From: an uncultured bacterium
GTDB taxonomy: Bacteria > Nitrospirota > Thermodesulfovibrionia > Thermodesulfovibrionales > CALJEL01
NCBI GenBank assembly: GCA_938074335.1
Contig: CALJEL010000008.1
Coordinates: 1 to 57,068, forward strand
DNA length: 57,068 nucleotides
Reading direction: 5' to 3'
Shown here: positions 1 through 10,886 of the stretch, one piece after another
Layout: each line of letters starts with the position of its first letter
How positions within the stretch are numbered: position 1 is the first letter of the stretch
Program-made: the position numbers and the translations under genes
The notes under the pieces: model-generated
Database searches by the model: none
Told to the model about the DNA's origin: nothing
Seen by the model: the letters and a program-made list of their open reading frames with translations, nothing else

Positions 1-64
1 ATCTTTATACTTTCTCTACCCTCTGATATAATAAAGAGTAAAACAGTTATGTTTTTGAGGTCCT

Positions 65-2059
65 GTGAATAGACTTATTAATGAAAAATCAGCCTATCTG
101 AGGCACTCTGCCCATCAATTAATAGACTGGTATCCCTGGTCAGAGGAGGCCTTTGAAAGGGCAAAGAAAGAAGATAAGCCTGTATTTTTAAGCTCCGGTG
201 CCATATGGTGCCACTGGTGCCATGTAATGGCAGAAGAAACATTCAATAACACTGAGATAATAGAATTTCTGAATAACAATTTTATCTGCATAAAGATTGA
301 CAGGGATGAAAGACCAGATATAGATAGAAGAATGCAGATGGCAGTCCAGACAATCTCAGGTACAGGTGGATGGCCTTTAAGTGTATTTCTCACTCCTGAT
401 GGATACCCCTTTTTTGGTGGAACCTATTTCCCACCTGAAGATGCCCATGGAAGAGCGGGATTTAAAAGAGTTTTAAGGACTGTGATTGATTTCTATAAAA
501 AGAATAAGGAGCAACTCCTTGAACAGTCATCAAGACTAATGAATCTTCTGTCTGAAAATAAAGATGTTAGAGGAGATATCAGATCGGCTCTTATTGAGAT
601 AGCAAAATCATCGCTGATCTCCAGCTTTGATCCTGTACATGGAGGCTTTGGACAGGCTCCAAAATTTCCCATGCCAGGTGTCATAGAATTTGTTATAAAC
701 AGGTTGTTTTTTGAGGAAAGAGAAAACTTCTTATACAAAGTTCTGAACTCCACTCTTACTGCCATGGCTGAAGGAGGAATCCATGATCAGCTCGGTGGAG
801 GCTTTCACAGATATGCCACTGATGAGGCTTGGATAATCCCGCATTTTGAAAAGATGGCTGATGATAATGCCTGGTTGCTGAGAAATTATATTGATGCCTG
901 CAGGCTCACAGGTTCCTCTTATTTTAAGGAAGTGGCAGAGGGAATAATAAACTTTGTCAGGACAACCCTCTCTGATCCTGATGGAGGATTTTATGCATCT
1001 CAGGATGCTGATGTAACACCTGAGGATGAAGGCGGAGCCTTTACATGGAGCTATGATGAGCTCAAGAATGTGCTGGATGAACAGGAGTTCACGGTGCTAA
1101 CACTCCATCTCTTACATGAAAGAGGCTCCATGCCTCATGACCCGAGCAGGAAGGTCCTGTTTGTGGTGAAGACTCCTGAGGAGATAGGTTCTCTGACTGG
1201 TATGAATGAAAAACATGTTAATGAGATTATAAAAAGAGCAAAAGAAAAACTCCTGAGATATCGCAAAACAAGAAAACAACCCTTTGTTGATAAAAACCTC
1301 TATACATCCCTTAACGGGATGATGATAACCTCTTTTTTGAAGGCTGGAAGATATTTAAATAAAAAAAGTTGCGTGGATTATGCCTTAAAAACAGTCAGGA
1401 GGATACTCTCTTTAAGATACAAAGATGGCCAGTTGTATCACTCCGAAGATGTAAAGGGCATGCTTGAGGATTATGTCTATTTAATAGAAGCCCTTCTCTT
1501 ATCCTATGAAGTTACAGCAGACAGGGATTATCTCGGTAAGGCTATAGAATTAATGGACAGCACTACCAGGCTATTTTATGATACTGCTTCAGGAGGTTTT
1601 TTTGATACAGAAGAACCTGTTCTTGGCATAAGGTTGAAGACCATAGAGGACATACCTCATCCCTCAGCAAACAGCCTCGCCATTATTATGTTACTTAAAC
1701 TTTTTCATCTTACTGACAGGAATGAGTATTTGAAGTTTGCTGAAGACTCTCTCAGGACCTTTTCAGTGAGGGCAAAGGGAAACGGTATATTTTCTGCCTA
1801 TTATTTTGTAGCACTTGACATGTATTTTAACATGTTAAGGCTTTCAATCCATGCTTCAAAAGACAGTGAACTCTCAAGAACTGCCCTCACCTTCTTCAGG
1901 CCCTATGTTACACTCAGATATGAAGAGCAGGATGCTCTTTCATTTTATGAAGAGAAAGACTTCATCCTACCCTGCCTCAGAGAAAGATGCCTTGAACCCA
2001 TCTTTGATAGTAAAGAGCTGGTAGATTTTTTAAAAGCTAAGATTAAAACAGAAAATTAA
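65..2059 (+). CDS. YyaL/DUF255 thioredoxin-like domain protein
   Basis: Full-length member of the COG1331 family (bacterial YyaL, animal SPATA20). The N-terminus is a thioredoxin-like domain with a WCHWCHVM motif around residue 50. It is followed by a long helical region of the (alpha/alpha)6-barrel type resembling N-acylglucosamine epimerases and cellobiose epimerases, with motifs such as [10 protein letters not shown] and IPHFEKM. Length (664 aa) is normal for the family. The start is GTG, supported by a GAGG Shine-Dalgarno a few bases upstream. There is no signal peptide, so it is probably cytoplasmic. The biochemical role is unsettled in the family; a redox or sugar-related function is only suggested by fold. 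It is convergent with the minus-strand operon to its right. Confidence 0.93.
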   Translation: MNRLINEKSAYLRHSAHQLIDWYPWSEEAFERAKKEDKPVFLSSGAIWCHWCHVMAEETFNNTEIIEFLNNNFICIKIDRDERPDIDRRMQMAVQTISGTGGWPLSVFLTPDGYPFFGGTYFPPEDAHGRAGFKRVLRTVIDFYKKNKEQLLEQSSRLMNLLSENKDVRGDIRSALIEIAKSSLISSFDPVHGGFGQAPKFPMPGVIEFVINRLFFEERENFLYKVLNSTLTAMAEGGIHDQLGGGFHRYATDEAWIIPHFEKMADDNAWLLRNYIDACRLTGSSYFKEVAEGIINFVRTTLSDPDGGFYASQDADVTPEDEGGAFTWSYDELKNVLDEQEFTVLTLHLLHERGSMPHDPSRKVLFVVKTPEEIGSLTGMNEKHVNEIIKRAKEKLLRYRKTRKQPFVDKNLYTSLNGMMITSFLKAGRYLNKKSCVDYALKTVRRILSLRYKDGQLYHSEDVKGMLEDYVYLIEALLLSYEVTADRDYLGKAIELMDSTTRLFYDTASGGFFDTEEPVLGIRLKTIEDIPHPSANSLAIIMLLKLFHLTDRNEYLKFAEDSLRTFSVRAKGNGIFSAYYFVALDMYFNMLRLSIHASKDSELSRTALTFFRPYVTLRYEEQDALSFYEEKDFILPCLRERCLEPIFDSKELVDFLKAKIKTEN

Positions 2060-2112
2060 AGTCCTGCTATTTTAGCAGCATCTGGTCTGAAATCTTTTGA
2101 TGGATTCTCTCA

Positions 2113-2140
2113 ATGCTACAGGAATTCTATCCTGTAGCAT
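2113..2140. terminator. Perfect 11-bp hairpin between convergent genes
   Basis: ATGCTACAGGA pairs perfectly with TCCTGTAGCAT around a 6-nt loop. It sits between the stop of the YyaL gene and the stop of the MBL gene, so it could act as a bidirectional terminator. No U-tract follows on either strand, so Rho-independent function is uncertain. Confidence 0.45.
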
Positions 2141-2173
2141 GAATCCTGATGCCTTGAGTCAAACTGTTAAAAA

Positions 2174-2893
2174 CTACTCAGGTTTTTTAATGATAACCTC
2201 TATCTTTCCTTTGAGGAGTTCTGCAAATCTCTTTGCATCTGACTCTGTACCAACTATGGAGGCATAGTGCATTGGTATGGCTATCTTTGGCTTTATATCA
2301 AGGGCTGCCTGAGCCGCATCATCTGCTGTCATCACATAGGTACCAGAGACAGGAAGAAGTGCTATATCCACATCCTTGAAGGTCTTCATCTCAGGGATAT
2401 AATCAGTGTCTCCTGCTATATATATCCTCTGATTGTTTACCTTGAAGATGTATCCCACCCATCCATTAGCCTTTGGATGAAACTTCTTATTTGTATTATA
2501 GGCAGGCACTGCCTCCACCTCTATACCCATGACAGTTAACCTGTCGCCTGGTTTTACTATCTTGATATTTCCTGAGAGTTTATCCGCGCAGTCCTTTGTC
2601 GCCACTATTACTGTATCAGGACCCTGAATCATCTTTATATCTTCAGGAGAGCAGTGGTCATAATGTTCATGGGTTATAAGTATAATGTCAGCCTTATCCT
2701 TTTTCCTGAGTTTAAAGGGATCGGTGAAGATTATTTTTTCTCCAGCTATCTTGAAGGTATCATGCCCGAGCCAGTGAATATTCTCTACCATATTTAATAC
2801 CTCCTTTTTCGATACCTCAGATGACCCTGCTACTGCAGGTTTCCCGGAAAGGAAAAGAAAGAGGATTATAAAACTTATAAAAATCTTAATCAT
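2174..2893 (-). CDS. Exported metallo-beta-lactamase-fold hydrolase (UlaG/UPF0173-like)
   Basis: Metal-dependent hydrolase of the small MBL group. THEHYDHC supplies the HxHxDH metal motif; AGDTDY and a late PMHY motif supply further ligands. I place the start at the internal ATG at 2893 (MIKIFISFI), not the upstream ATG of the ORF track, because AAGGAGGG lies directly before it and the protein then begins with a clean hydrophobic signal peptide (FIILFLFLSGKPAVAG). It is therefore probably periplasmic. The substrate is unknown; UlaG-like lactonases and UPF0173 proteins share this architecture. It is the last gene of the minus-strand run beginning at 12.7 kb. Confidence 0.88.
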   Translation of the reverse strand: MIKIFISFIILFLFLSGKPAVAGSSEVSKKEVLNMVENIHWLGHDTFKIAGEKIIFTDPFKLRKKDKADIILITHEHYDHCSPEDIKMIQGPDTVIVATKDCADKLSGNIKIVKPGDRLTVMGIEVEAVPAYNTNKKFHPKANGWVGYIFKVNNQRIYIAGDTDYIPEMKTFKDVDIALLPVSGTYVMTADDAAQAALDIKPKIAIPMHYASIVGTESDAKRFAELLKGKIEVIIKKPE

Positions 2894-2904
2894 GGTATCC
2901 CTCC

Positions 2905-3534
2905 TTAATATTTCCACAGTTTTCTTAAAAGCTCCTCTTCCTCTTTATTGATCTCCTCAATGCGGGTATTCAGCTCGTTAACCCTCTTTTCAAGCTCTTC
3001 CCTTTTATTCTCGAGTTCTCTCTTCTTTCTGATTGCGAGGACACGACCTTCTCTTCTTATATCCTGATTAAGTTTTTCAATCTCCTCTGTTACAGTCTCA
3101 GCCTCTTTTTTCAGGACTTCTTTTTCTTTTTGAATTTCTTCAAGCCGTGACCTTATATCTTCCTCGCTCTCACCAGTTGATACCGTTACTTCTCCAGCAG
3201 TAACAGCCGCCTCATCGGTCTTTTGTTGCTCTCTAACTGATACTTCACCAGCAGAGGTTGTGCTTATCTCTTTTATCTCTGCTACATCATTACTGTCTAT
3301 CTCCATAACCCCGCCTGATTTGAAAAATTGTATTCTGTGATCAATTTTTTTATAACTATCCACAATGATGGATGAACCATTCTTGAGGACTATCCTGTAG
3401 GCAGAAAGAACCTGAGAGGGAAAGGTTAAAAGAGTTAAAGCAAAAACACCCATGCAGCCCCATACCACCTCCTGCACCAGAAAATCTGCAATCCTCTGGA
3501 GGCCCTTTCTGCTGTTCCTTGCGGGGTCAGTCAT
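2905..3534 (-). CDS. Exported coiled-coil protein of unknown function
   Basis: I do not recognise a named family. The protein has a hydrophobic N-terminal segment (MGVFALTLLTFPSQVLSA, residues 28-45), then a short beta-like region (YRIVLKNGSSIIVDSY) followed by a strongly charged Glu/Lys coiled coil from about residue 120 to the end. The segment after the signal resembles the small SH3-like start seen in some delta-proteobacterial and Nitrospirota envelope proteins. The ATG at 3534 follows GGATAAG and almost abuts the DsbC-like stop. An alternative start nearer the signal peptide (GTG or ATG around residues 23-28, with AGGAG upstream) would give a cleaner exported protein. Likely anchored or periplasmic. 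Confidence 0.7.
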   Translation of the reverse strand: MTDPARNSRKGLQRIADFLVQEVVWGCMGVFALTLLTFPSQVLSAYRIVLKNGSSIIVDSYKKIDHRIQFFKSGGVMEIDSNDVAEIKEISTTSAGEVSVREQQKTDEAAVTAGEVTVSTGESEEDIRSRLEEIQKEKEVLKKEAETVTEEIEKLNQDIRREGRVLAIRKKRELENKREELEKRVNELNTRIEEINKEEEELLRKLWKY

Positions 3535-3537
3535 ATC

Positions 3538-4368
3538 TTATCCCTGAGAAGTTATCAGTTCTATAATCTTATCTGCAGGTATTGCCCCTGGGATAACCCT
3601 TCCATCAGGAAGGATAATGCTTGGTGTTGAGTTTATGCCCAACTCTCTTCCCAGCGAGATATTTTTATCAATCTGATCTGTCTCACAGTCTGGCTGGGGT
3701 GGCACATTGCCTTCAAAGTTTTTCTCAAGTAGCTCAAGAGACCTTTTACATTGAATGGACTTTGCCTTCCAGTAGGCATCTTTATGATTGGGCAGGGGAA
3801 AAAGTTTTATATAAAAGGCTATGTCCTTTCTTTTTTCTATTACCTGTTTTAACTCCCTGTGAAGTTTTGCACAGAAAGGACAATCAGGGTCTGTGAATAC
3901 TATTACCCTGTATTTCGCCTTTTTATCACCCATAACAATTGCATCATTAAGTGAAATCCTTGAAACATCTACCTTGTTAAGCTCAATGAATCTTTCCTGG
4001 GTTATGTTCTTTGAGGTCCTGAGTTCAACTATCTGACCGATCATTAAAAACCTCTTTGAAAAATCCAGATAGATAAGGCCTCTTTTGCCGTCTTTCTGAA
4101 TGGATATCTCCCAGAGTCCTCTTGCAGGTGCCTGTGAAACAGAATTAACCTTAACGGTCTTGAGTTCTGGTATCCCGCCTTCTTTGAGGAGATTTTCTGC
4201 CTCCTTGGGCTTCAGGGTATGGCAGTCCTTACACTCTCCGCCGCAACCTCCGAAGCTCATGACCTGAGAGGCTGAAATACTTAAGGTTATAAACACTGCA
4301 GAGGCTATACAGAACAATAAAGTAGCAGCCCTGGAGAAATAGCTTATCTTATTGCTATCTTTTAACAT
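3538..4368 (-). CDS. DsbC/DsbG-like thiol:disulfide interchange protein
   Basis: The C-terminal half is a thioredoxin fold with the catalytic FTDPDCPFCAKLH motif (CPFC) near residue 160 and a cis-proline region NSTPSIILPDG, as in DsbC-type disulfide isomerases. The N-terminus carries a membrane or signal segment (about residues 12-38) and then a Cys-rich CGGECKDCHTLKPKEA segment containing CxxCH, the heme-c attachment signature, before a DsbC_N-like dimerisation region. Length (276 aa) is close to DsbC plus the extra segment. The start ATG lies within the 3' end of relA (14-nt overlap) with GGAGG upstream, implying translational coupling. Predicted to act in the periplasm. Confidence 0.88.
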   Translation of the reverse strand: MLKDSNKISYFSRAATLLFCIASAVFITLSISASQVMSFGGCGGECKDCHTLKPKEAENLLKEGGIPELKTVKVNSVSQAPARGLWEISIQKDGKRGLIYLDFSKRFLMIGQIVELRTSKNITQERFIELNKVDVSRISLNDAIVMGDKKAKYRVIVFTDPDCPFCAKLHRELKQVIEKRKDIAFYIKLFPLPNHKDAYWKAKSIQCKRSLELLEKNFEGNVPPQPDCETDQIDKNISLGRELGINSTPSIILPDGRVIPGAIPADKIIELITSQG

Positions 4369-6472
4369 TTAATATGCCCTCCATCTGTAGTATCTTCTGG
4401 ATAATTCCAGAAAGCTGAAGTTTATCCTTCACCTGAAGTATAAGCTCCAGATGAGCCCTTTTATCAGGTGTTGAAAAGGCCTTCACACCAGATATATTAA
4501 CATTGAAAGAAGATATAAGGCTACTGATACTTGCAAGTATCCCTGGTTTATCAAGTGCCTCTATGAAAAGTTTTGCAGGTGCAAGGGAATCATCAGCCTT
4601 CCAGGTAACCTCTATTATCCTTGCATCATCAACTGCGAGTTTTTCAAAATTAGGGCATCCCCTTCTGTGAATGGTCACTCCCCTTCCCCTTGTTACATAT
4701 CCCACAAGGTCATCACCCGGAACAGGGTAACAGCATCTTGATGTGTGATAGAGTATCTCATCCATTCCCTTAATACTTATTCCCTTAACAACCTTTTGCT
4801 TCTGAGGTTCCTGTTTCTGGAGAGGTCTGGTCTTTTCAGGGATAAGTTTATGGATTATCTGCTGGGCAGAGACCTTTCCATAACCTACAGATACAATAAG
4901 CTCTTCATAGGTCTTCATATTAAAGGCCCTTGCAAGCTCTTCCTGTTTGAGCTTCAGTGTATTAAAGGGGATCTCATGCTTTCTGAGCTCATCCTCTACA
5001 AGCCTTGTACCGAGTTCAAGTGCCTGTTTGCGTTCAGCAGTTTTTATCCATTGCTTTATCCTGCTGCGGGCCTTCTGCGTTACCACAAAGCTGAGCCAGT
5101 CCTTTGATGGAACATGATTGGGTGCAGTAATTATCTCAACTGTATCTCCACTTTTGAGTTTATACCTCAGGGGAACAAGCCTTCCATTTACCTTTGCACC
5201 AACACATTTATTGCCAACCTCTGTGTGAACAGCATAGGCAAAATCTACAGGTGTAGCGCCATAGGGAAGCTCCTTTATCTCTCCCTTTGGTGTGAAGACA
5301 TAAACAACATCTGAGACGACCTCGCCCTTTACCGCCTCAAGGAATTCCCTTGGATCCCTGTGTTCCTTAAGGGAATTTACCAGTTCCCTTAACCAGGCAA
5401 TGTATTTTGCATCCCTTTCATCAAGATGACCCTTTTCCTTATATTTCCAGTGGGCAGCGATACCCTGTTCTGCTATCCTGTGCATCTCCTCTGTCCTTAT
5501 CTGAAATTCAACCCTCTCTCCCTGAGGTCCTACCACGGTAGTATGAAGTGACTGATACATATTTGCCTTTGGCATGCTTATGTAATCCTTGAATCTTCCA
5601 GGAACAGTTGCCCATAAAGAATGGATAACGCCAAGTATATGATAGCAATTTGCCACTGTATCCGTAATTATCCTTATACCAAGGACATCATAGACCTCTT
5701 CAAAGGGTATCTTCTGCCTGAGCATCTTCTGATATATACCATAATAATGTTTTACCCTGCCTGTTATTGAGGCAGGAATATTTTCTGCCTTCAGTCTTTC
5801 TTCAAGTGTATTTATTATGGCCTGAATATATCCTTCTTGCTCTACCTTCCTCTTTGCAACCTTACTGACAAGGTCCTGATAAAGTTCAGGCATGAGGACC
5901 TTAAAGGAAAGGTCTTCAAATTCAGACTTCAGCCACCCAATTCCGAGCCTGTTTGCAAGGGGTGCATAAATCTCAAGGGTCTCCTCTGCTATTGCCCTCT
6001 GCTTTTGCTCTGGAAGATACTGAATCGTTCTCATGTTATGAAGTCTGTCAGCAAATTTTATCATTATCACCCTTATGTCTTCTGCAACAGCAAGGAGCAT
6101 CTTCCGGAAGTTTTCTGCCTGTGCCTCCTGCTTTGTCCTGAACTGGAGCCTTGAGAGCTTTGTGAGACTATCAACAAGAAAGGCTATCTCCTTTCCAAAC
6201 ATATCCTCAAGGTCTTCCCTTGTGGTACCTGTATCCTCAATGGTGTCATGAAGAAGACCTGCTCCAATGGTAAGTACATCCATCTTCATATCTGCCAGTA
6301 TATCTGCAACAGCGAGGGGATGACTTATGTATGGTGTGCCCTCAACCCTTTTCTGACTGCAGTGCGCCTCGCGGGAAAAGATATAAGCCCTCTTTATAAG
6401 TTCTACATCTGCCTGCGGATTGTAGGAAAGTATCTTTTTAATGAGAGATGCAATAGATATTACCTCACCCAT
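4355..6472 (-). CDS. rsh: Bifunctional (p)ppGpp synthetase/hydrolase RelA/SpoT
   Basis: Complete 705-aa Rel protein controlling the stringent response. Domain order: HD hydrolase (HPLAVADILADMK, LLHDTIEDT, residues ~45-155), synthetase (YDVLGIRIIT, PKANMYQSLHTTV, HWKYKE, ~240-370), TGS domain (VFTPKGEIKELPYGATPVDFA) and a C-terminal zinc-finger/ACT region (~640-705). The HD motif appears intact, so both hydrolysis and synthesis are expected. The Shine-Dalgarno before the ATG is weak. It sits between recJ and the DsbC-like gene on the same strand, a neighbourhood also common with secDF in Nitrospirota and delta-proteobacteria. Confidence 0.97.
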   Translation of the reverse strand: MGEVISIASLIKKILSYNPQADVELIKRAYIFSREAHCSQKRVEGTPYISHPLAVADILADMKMDVLTIGAGLLHDTIEDTGTTREDLEDMFGKEIAFLVDSLTKLSRLQFRTKQEAQAENFRKMLLAVAEDIRVIMIKFADRLHNMRTIQYLPEQKQRAIAEETLEIYAPLANRLGIGWLKSEFEDLSFKVLMPELYQDLVSKVAKRKVEQEGYIQAIINTLEERLKAENIPASITGRVKHYYGIYQKMLRQKIPFEEVYDVLGIRIITDTVANCYHILGVIHSLWATVPGRFKDYISMPKANMYQSLHTTVVGPQGERVEFQIRTEEMHRIAEQGIAAHWKYKEKGHLDERDAKYIAWLRELVNSLKEHRDPREFLEAVKGEVVSDVVYVFTPKGEIKELPYGATPVDFAYAVHTEVGNKCVGAKVNGRLVPLRYKLKSGDTVEIITAPNHVPSKDWLSFVVTQKARSRIKQWIKTAERKQALELGTRLVEDELRKHEIPFNTLKLKQEELARAFNMKTYEELIVSVGYGKVSAQQIIHKLIPEKTRPLQKQEPQKQKVVKGISIKGMDEILYHTSRCCYPVPGDDLVGYVTRGRGVTIHRRGCPNFEKLAVDDARIIEVTWKADDSLAPAKLFIEALDKPGILASISSLISSFNVNISGVKAFSTPDKRAHLELILQVKDKLQLSGIIQKILQMEGILNVKR

Positions 6473-6611
6473 AATTTATTATAACATTCATAGAGCAGTA
6501 GAGAAGCAAACAAAATAGAACAGGTAAGAGGTGAAGGGGAACTAATCAATTAGCCCACTGCTATAGGAATATCTTAGCTTAAATATAAAGCCTTATTTGA
6601 GGAGCTACCAC

Positions 6612-8306
6612 CTATTGAAGGGATCTTCTTATTGCCCTTATCTTGAGCTGGATGGATCGCCTGCCATTGAAATCATTTATCTGAGGCAAGAAGGCAATAT
6701 CAACTGACTCTGATGCGATATCTATTAGCTCAGCCATACCGAATCCTATAACATCAAACTCCCTGTCTCCCTGTCTGAGCCTGAGTTTAAGATGGCCGTT
6801 TCCCACAATCCTTGACTCAACAGGAAGTATGTTCTTTGTTCCAAGAAGTGGCTCTTCATTTCCATAGCCAAAGGGCTCAAGGGTTTTTAATTCTCTCAGG
6901 AGGGAATAATTTATTTCCTCAAAGGAGGCCTCTGCATCAATCCTGAGTACTGGCACAGGTCTTTCTCCCATAAGATAGTCCATCAATCTTTTCTGAAGGG
7001 CAGCCTCAAACTCCTCCATGTCTTTAAGATAAAGACTCAAACCCGCTGCCTGACTGTGACCTCCATATTTAATTAAAAATCCCCCCAGTGAATCCAGTAT
7101 CTTCATAATATCTATCTCAGGAATACTCCTTACAGAACCTGTTGCTATACCATCTTTTACAGTAAAAATAAAGGCTGGCCTGTAAAACTCTTCCTGAAAT
7201 CTTGAGGCAATTATCCCTATGACCCCGGCATGCCAGCCCTCTTTACAAAGGACTATCCCTTGAGGTATATCTTCATATTTGATCTTAAATAGTTCCTGTG
7301 CCTCTTCATATATATCCTCTTCAATGGACTGCCTCTGTTTGTTGAGCCCGTCGAGCCATCTTGCAATCCTTTCTGCCTCGTCTGGCTCCCTTGTAAGAAA
7401 AAGGTTCACAACCTGAGATGCCTCTTCAAGCCTTCCCGCTGCATTGAGCCTCGGGATAAGGGTAAAGGAAAGGTTTGACGGTGTAAGCTCTTTATCCCTC
7501 ATACCTGAAAATTCAAGCAATGCCTGTAGTCCAGGCCTTTCGGTTTTCATCAAAAAACTAAGACCCTCTGAAAGGATATTTCTGTTTTCGCCAGTAAGAG
7601 GCACGATATCTCCCACCGTGGCAATTGTGAGGAGGTCAAGAAATTCCATAACATCATCAATATTTCCATAAAGGGCCTGCATCACCTTGAAGGCCACAGC
7701 AGCTCCTGAAATGTGCATGAGGTTATCTGAAGGGTTGACCTTCGGGTTTACAACAGCCACCGCCTCAGGTAAAAGTGGCGAACGGTCATCACCTGAAGAG
7801 CGGAGAGGGAGATGATGGTCTGTTATTATAATATCAATGCCACTTCTTCTTGCCATGGATACCGTGCTAAAGGACTTGATGCCACAATCCACTGTGATAA
7901 TGAGAGAGGCTCCTGTATCCTTTGCCCTCTGAAGTCCTGGTTCATTGAAGCCGTATCCGTGTGAATGTCTTGATGGTATGAAAAAATGGACATCCGCCCC
8001 GCTTCTCTTCAAGCCCTCAACCATTATGGCTGTGGCTGTAAGACCATCCACATCATAGTCACCATGTATAAGGATACGTTCATTATTTTTAATCGCCTCT
8101 CTTATCCTCATCACAGCCCTCTCCATATCATGAAGACTGTAGGGATCGTTCAGGAGGGAAAGAGAGGGATTAAGAAAATCTCTAATTTGTGATGGAGTCT
8201 TTATACCTCTGTTGATCAATATTTGAGAAAGGGCCTTTGATATACCTGTCTTTTTTGAAAGATAGTTGAGATACTCCTCATTTGTCTTTGTGAGGACCCA
8301 TCTCAT
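6612..8306 (-). CDS. recJ: Single-stranded-DNA-specific exonuclease RecJ
   Basis: DHH-family 5'-3' ssDNA exonuclease used in recombinational and mismatch repair. DHH motifs are in order: HGDYDVDGLTA (~80-90), ITVDCGIKS, ITDHHLP (the DHH motif), and a DHHA1 motif GGHSQAAGLSL (~430). The C-terminal OB-like domain follows (residues ~460-564). At 564 aa it is typical. The start ATG at 8306 has a poor Shine-Dalgarno. It is separated from secF by about 40 bp. Confidence 0.96.
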   Translation of the reverse strand: MRWVLTKTNEEYLNYLSKKTGISKALSQILINRGIKTPSQIRDFLNPSLSLLNDPYSLHDMERAVMRIREAIKNNERILIHGDYDVDGLTATAIMVEGLKRSGADVHFFIPSRHSHGYGFNEPGLQRAKDTGASLIITVDCGIKSFSTVSMARRSGIDIIITDHHLPLRSSGDDRSPLLPEAVAVVNPKVNPSDNLMHISGAAVAFKVMQALYGNIDDVMEFLDLLTIATVGDIVPLTGENRNILSEGLSFLMKTERPGLQALLEFSGMRDKELTPSNLSFTLIPRLNAAGRLEEASQVVNLFLTREPDEAERIARWLDGLNKQRQSIEEDIYEEAQELFKIKYEDIPQGIVLCKEGWHAGVIGIIASRFQEEFYRPAFIFTVKDGIATGSVRSIPEIDIMKILDSLGGFLIKYGGHSQAAGLSLYLKDMEEFEAALQKRLMDYLMGERPVPVLRIDAEASFEEINYSLLRELKTLEPFGYGNEEPLLGTKNILPVESRIVGNGHLKLRLRQGDREFDVIGFGMAELIDIASESVDIAFLPQINDFNGRRSIQLKIRAIRRSLQ

Positions 8307-8349
8307 TCTTGCTGGACCCCACCTTGCATAATTTTAAAGCCCTTAATTT

Positions 8350-9255
8350 CTACTTTTGAATCTTCATACCACCAAAAAGAAGTACCACAGGACTTGCCAC
8401 AAATATGGAGGAATAGGTTCCAATTATCACACCTATCAGGATTGCCAGAGAAAAGTCATGGATTGCAGCACCACCAAAAAGATAAAGTGCAAGGGCAGCA
8501 AAAAGGGTGGTAAGGGATGTTATTATTGTCCTTGAGAGGACCTCATTTATTGACCTGTTTATAAGTTTATCAGTGGCCTCATTTATATTCTTCCTCATAT
8601 TTTCCCTTATTCTATCAAAGACAACCACTGTGTCGGTAAGGGAATAGCCTGCCACGGTGAGAAGGGCGCTGAGAACAACGAGATTGAATTCCTTCCCGAG
8701 GAGATAGAATATCCCAACGAGTGCAAGGACATCATGGAAGGTGGCTATGGTTGCGCCAAGGCTGAATCTGAACTTAAACCTGAGGGTAATGTAAATAAGT
8801 ATTCCAAGGGTTGCCATTGCTATAGCCCAGAGGGCATCATCTCTCAGGCGTTTTCCAACCTTTGGTCCTATCTCCGTAGTGGATTCAACGGTAAAGTTGC
8901 TCAGGGACATGTTTGTCCTGAGGGCATTGATAATTGACTCTGTGAGTCTGGTTATCTCCTCTTCCTTTCTCTTTATCTTTACAATCAATTTTTTCTCCTC
9001 AGGTATATCCTGCAGCTCCACATCTTTAAGCCCTGCCCTGTTAAAGGCATCTCTTATCTCTGCCAGAGAAAAGGCCTGGTCAAATTTTATCTCAATAGCT
9101 ACACCACCGGCAAAGTCTATCCCGAGGTTTGCCTTACCTCTTGATATCTGGACTATGCCTGTTATGCCGAGTATAATTAATACCCCTGAAAGGATAAAGG
9201 CAAGATATCTTTTGCCCATGAAATCTATCCTGGCATTCCTTATGAGTTCAATCAT
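8350..9255 (-). CDS. secF: Protein translocase subunit SecF
   Basis: 301-aa inner membrane SecF. The N-terminal TM helix is followed by the signature [15 protein letters not shown], a periplasmic P1-like domain, then five TM helices including [16 protein letters not shown], the conserved SecF motif. It works with SecD and YajC to use the proton or sodium gradient to complete Sec protein export. It overlaps secD by 4 nt (9252-9255), so translation is coupled. Confidence 0.98.
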   Translation of the reverse strand: MIELIRNARIDFMGKRYLAFILSGVLIILGITGIVQISRGKANLGIDFAGGVAIEIKFDQAFSLAEIRDAFNRAGLKDVELQDIPEEKKLIVKIKRKEEEITRLTESIINALRTNMSLSNFTVESTTEIGPKVGKRLRDDALWAIAMATLGILIYITLRFKFRFSLGATIATFHDVLALVGIFYLLGKEFNLVVLSALLTVAGYSLTDTVVVFDRIRENMRKNINEATDKLINRSINEVLSRTIITSLTTLFAALALYLFGGAAIHDFSLAILIGVIIGTYSSIFVASPVVLLFGGMKIQK

Positions 9256-10877
9256 ATGCTGAGCCTCCTTAGTTCTGTCTTTCTTGAGATTATCATGTCA
9301 AAAGCAGTCTTTGTACCAATAAGGGCTGTAAAGAGGTTTATGGCAATCCCGAGGCTGAGGGTTACTGCAAAACCCTTTATAGGACCTGTTCCAAACTGAA
9401 AAAGCACAGCTGCTGTTATAAGGGTTGTTACATGGGAATCAAAGATGGTCCAGAAGGCCTTTTTATATCCTGAATCAATGGCTGCACGAGGGGTCTTACC
9501 ATGCCTGAGCTCTTCACGGATCCTCTCAAACATAAGGACATTTGAATCCACTGCCATCCCAACTGCAAGGATGATCCCTGCGATACCAGGCAGGGTAAGG
9601 GTTGCATTGAGCATCGCCATTGCACCAATAAGAAGAATGAGATTAAGTATTAAAGCAATGTCTGCAATAGCTCCTGAAAGCCTGTAATAAAAGACCATGA
9701 ACAGGACCACCATTATGAAGGCTGCAACACCTGCCACCTTTCCTGCTTCTATGGAGTCCCTTCCAAGGGAAGGGCCTACAGTCACATTCTGTAGAAGCTT
9801 AAGTGGTGCTGGAAGGGCACCAGCCCTCAGGACTATCGCAAGGTCCTTTGCCTCATCCATTGTAAAGCTTCCGGTGATCTGGGCATTACCACCGGATATC
9901 CTTTCCTGTATCACCGGTGCAGAATAGACATTGCCATCAAGTACAATGGCAAGCCTCTTTTTAACATTCTTACCCGTCACATCCTCAAAGATCTTTGCAC
10001 CCAGTGAATTGAAGGTAAGGGATACATAGGGTTCATTGAATCTTGAATCTATCTGAACCCTTGCATCCGTAAGAAGTTCACCTGTAAGAAGAACCTCCTT
10101 TTTCAGGATATAGGGTCTCTTATAGACTTCTCCGGTCTGTTTATCCACTATCCTCTGAAATAATATCTCATCACCTTCAGGCAATCTGGAGTTAAATCTC
10201 TTTAAAAACTCCTCTTCTTCAGCGGGTTTCACCGATACCGGAAGCTCATTCCATAGAGGAGATTCCTCATCAAGGAGCTTGAATTCAAGCTGGGCTGTCT
10301 TTCCTATAAGCTCTATAGCCCTCTTTGGATCCTTTATCCCAGGAAGCTGGATAACTATCTCATCCTTTCCCTGTCTCTGGATGGTGGGCTCTGCAACACC
10401 AAACTGGTCTATCCTGTTACGGATAGTCTCAAGGGCCTGGTCCCTGGCGTTATCAAAGGCCCTTGTAAGCTCTGCCTCTGAATATCTCACCATAAGGGCT
10501 TTTTGGTTTCTTGTTATATTAAGTTCTGGATAGTTTTCCTTTATAAGCACTTCAATATCAGCCTGAGATGGGCTGATCTCTACATGGTCAGCCCTTGAAA
10601 GGACCTCTGCCTTTATATTCTTTTTCTCAAGAAGTGCCTTCAATGACTGGCTGAGCCTGTCATTCATAACCTCCATAACCTTTTTTGAGTCAACCTCAAA
10701 GACAAGATGGGTTCCTCCCTGAAGGTCAAGGCCGAGGACTATGCCTCTGCCTGGCATGTTATCCTTCCACCACTGGGGCATGTAATTCCATAAAGGTGTA
10801 TTTGGTAAAAAGAAGACAATAGAAAGAACAATGGTGCAGAATATGAGAGCTAATCTCCAGCGAACTGTCTTTTTCAT
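9252..10877 (-). CDS. secD: Protein translocase subunit SecD
   Basis: 541-aa SecD. N-terminal TM, then [19 protein letters not shown], a large periplasmic P1 domain (residues ~60-360), and a C-terminal block of TM helices with [29 protein letters not shown] lies just upstream of the ATG. Partner of the downstream SecF and the upstream YajC; an HD-domain protein gene is inserted between yajC and secD. Confidence 0.98.
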   Translation of the reverse strand: MKKTVRWRLALIFCTIVLSIVFFLPNTPLWNYMPQWWKDNMPGRGIVLGLDLQGGTHLVFEVDSKKVMEVMNDRLSQSLKALLEKKNIKAEVLSRADHVEISPSQADIEVLIKENYPELNITRNQKALMVRYSEAELTRAFDNARDQALETIRNRIDQFGVAEPTIQRQGKDEIVIQLPGIKDPKRAIELIGKTAQLEFKLLDEESPLWNELPVSVKPAEEEEFLKRFNSRLPEGDEILFQRIVDKQTGEVYKRPYILKKEVLLTGELLTDARVQIDSRFNEPYVSLTFNSLGAKIFEDVTGKNVKKRLAIVLDGNVYSAPVIQERISGGNAQITGSFTMDEAKDLAIVLRAGALPAPLKLLQNVTVGPSLGRDSIEAGKVAGVAAFIMVVLFMVFYYRLSGAIADIALILNLILLIGAMAMLNATLTLPGIAGIILAVGMAVDSNVLMFERIREELRHGKTPRAAIDSGYKKAFWTIFDSHVTTLITAAVLFQFGTGPIKGFAVTLSLGIAINLFTALIGTKTAFDMIISRKTELRRLSI

Positions 10878-10886
10878 CTCGCCTCC

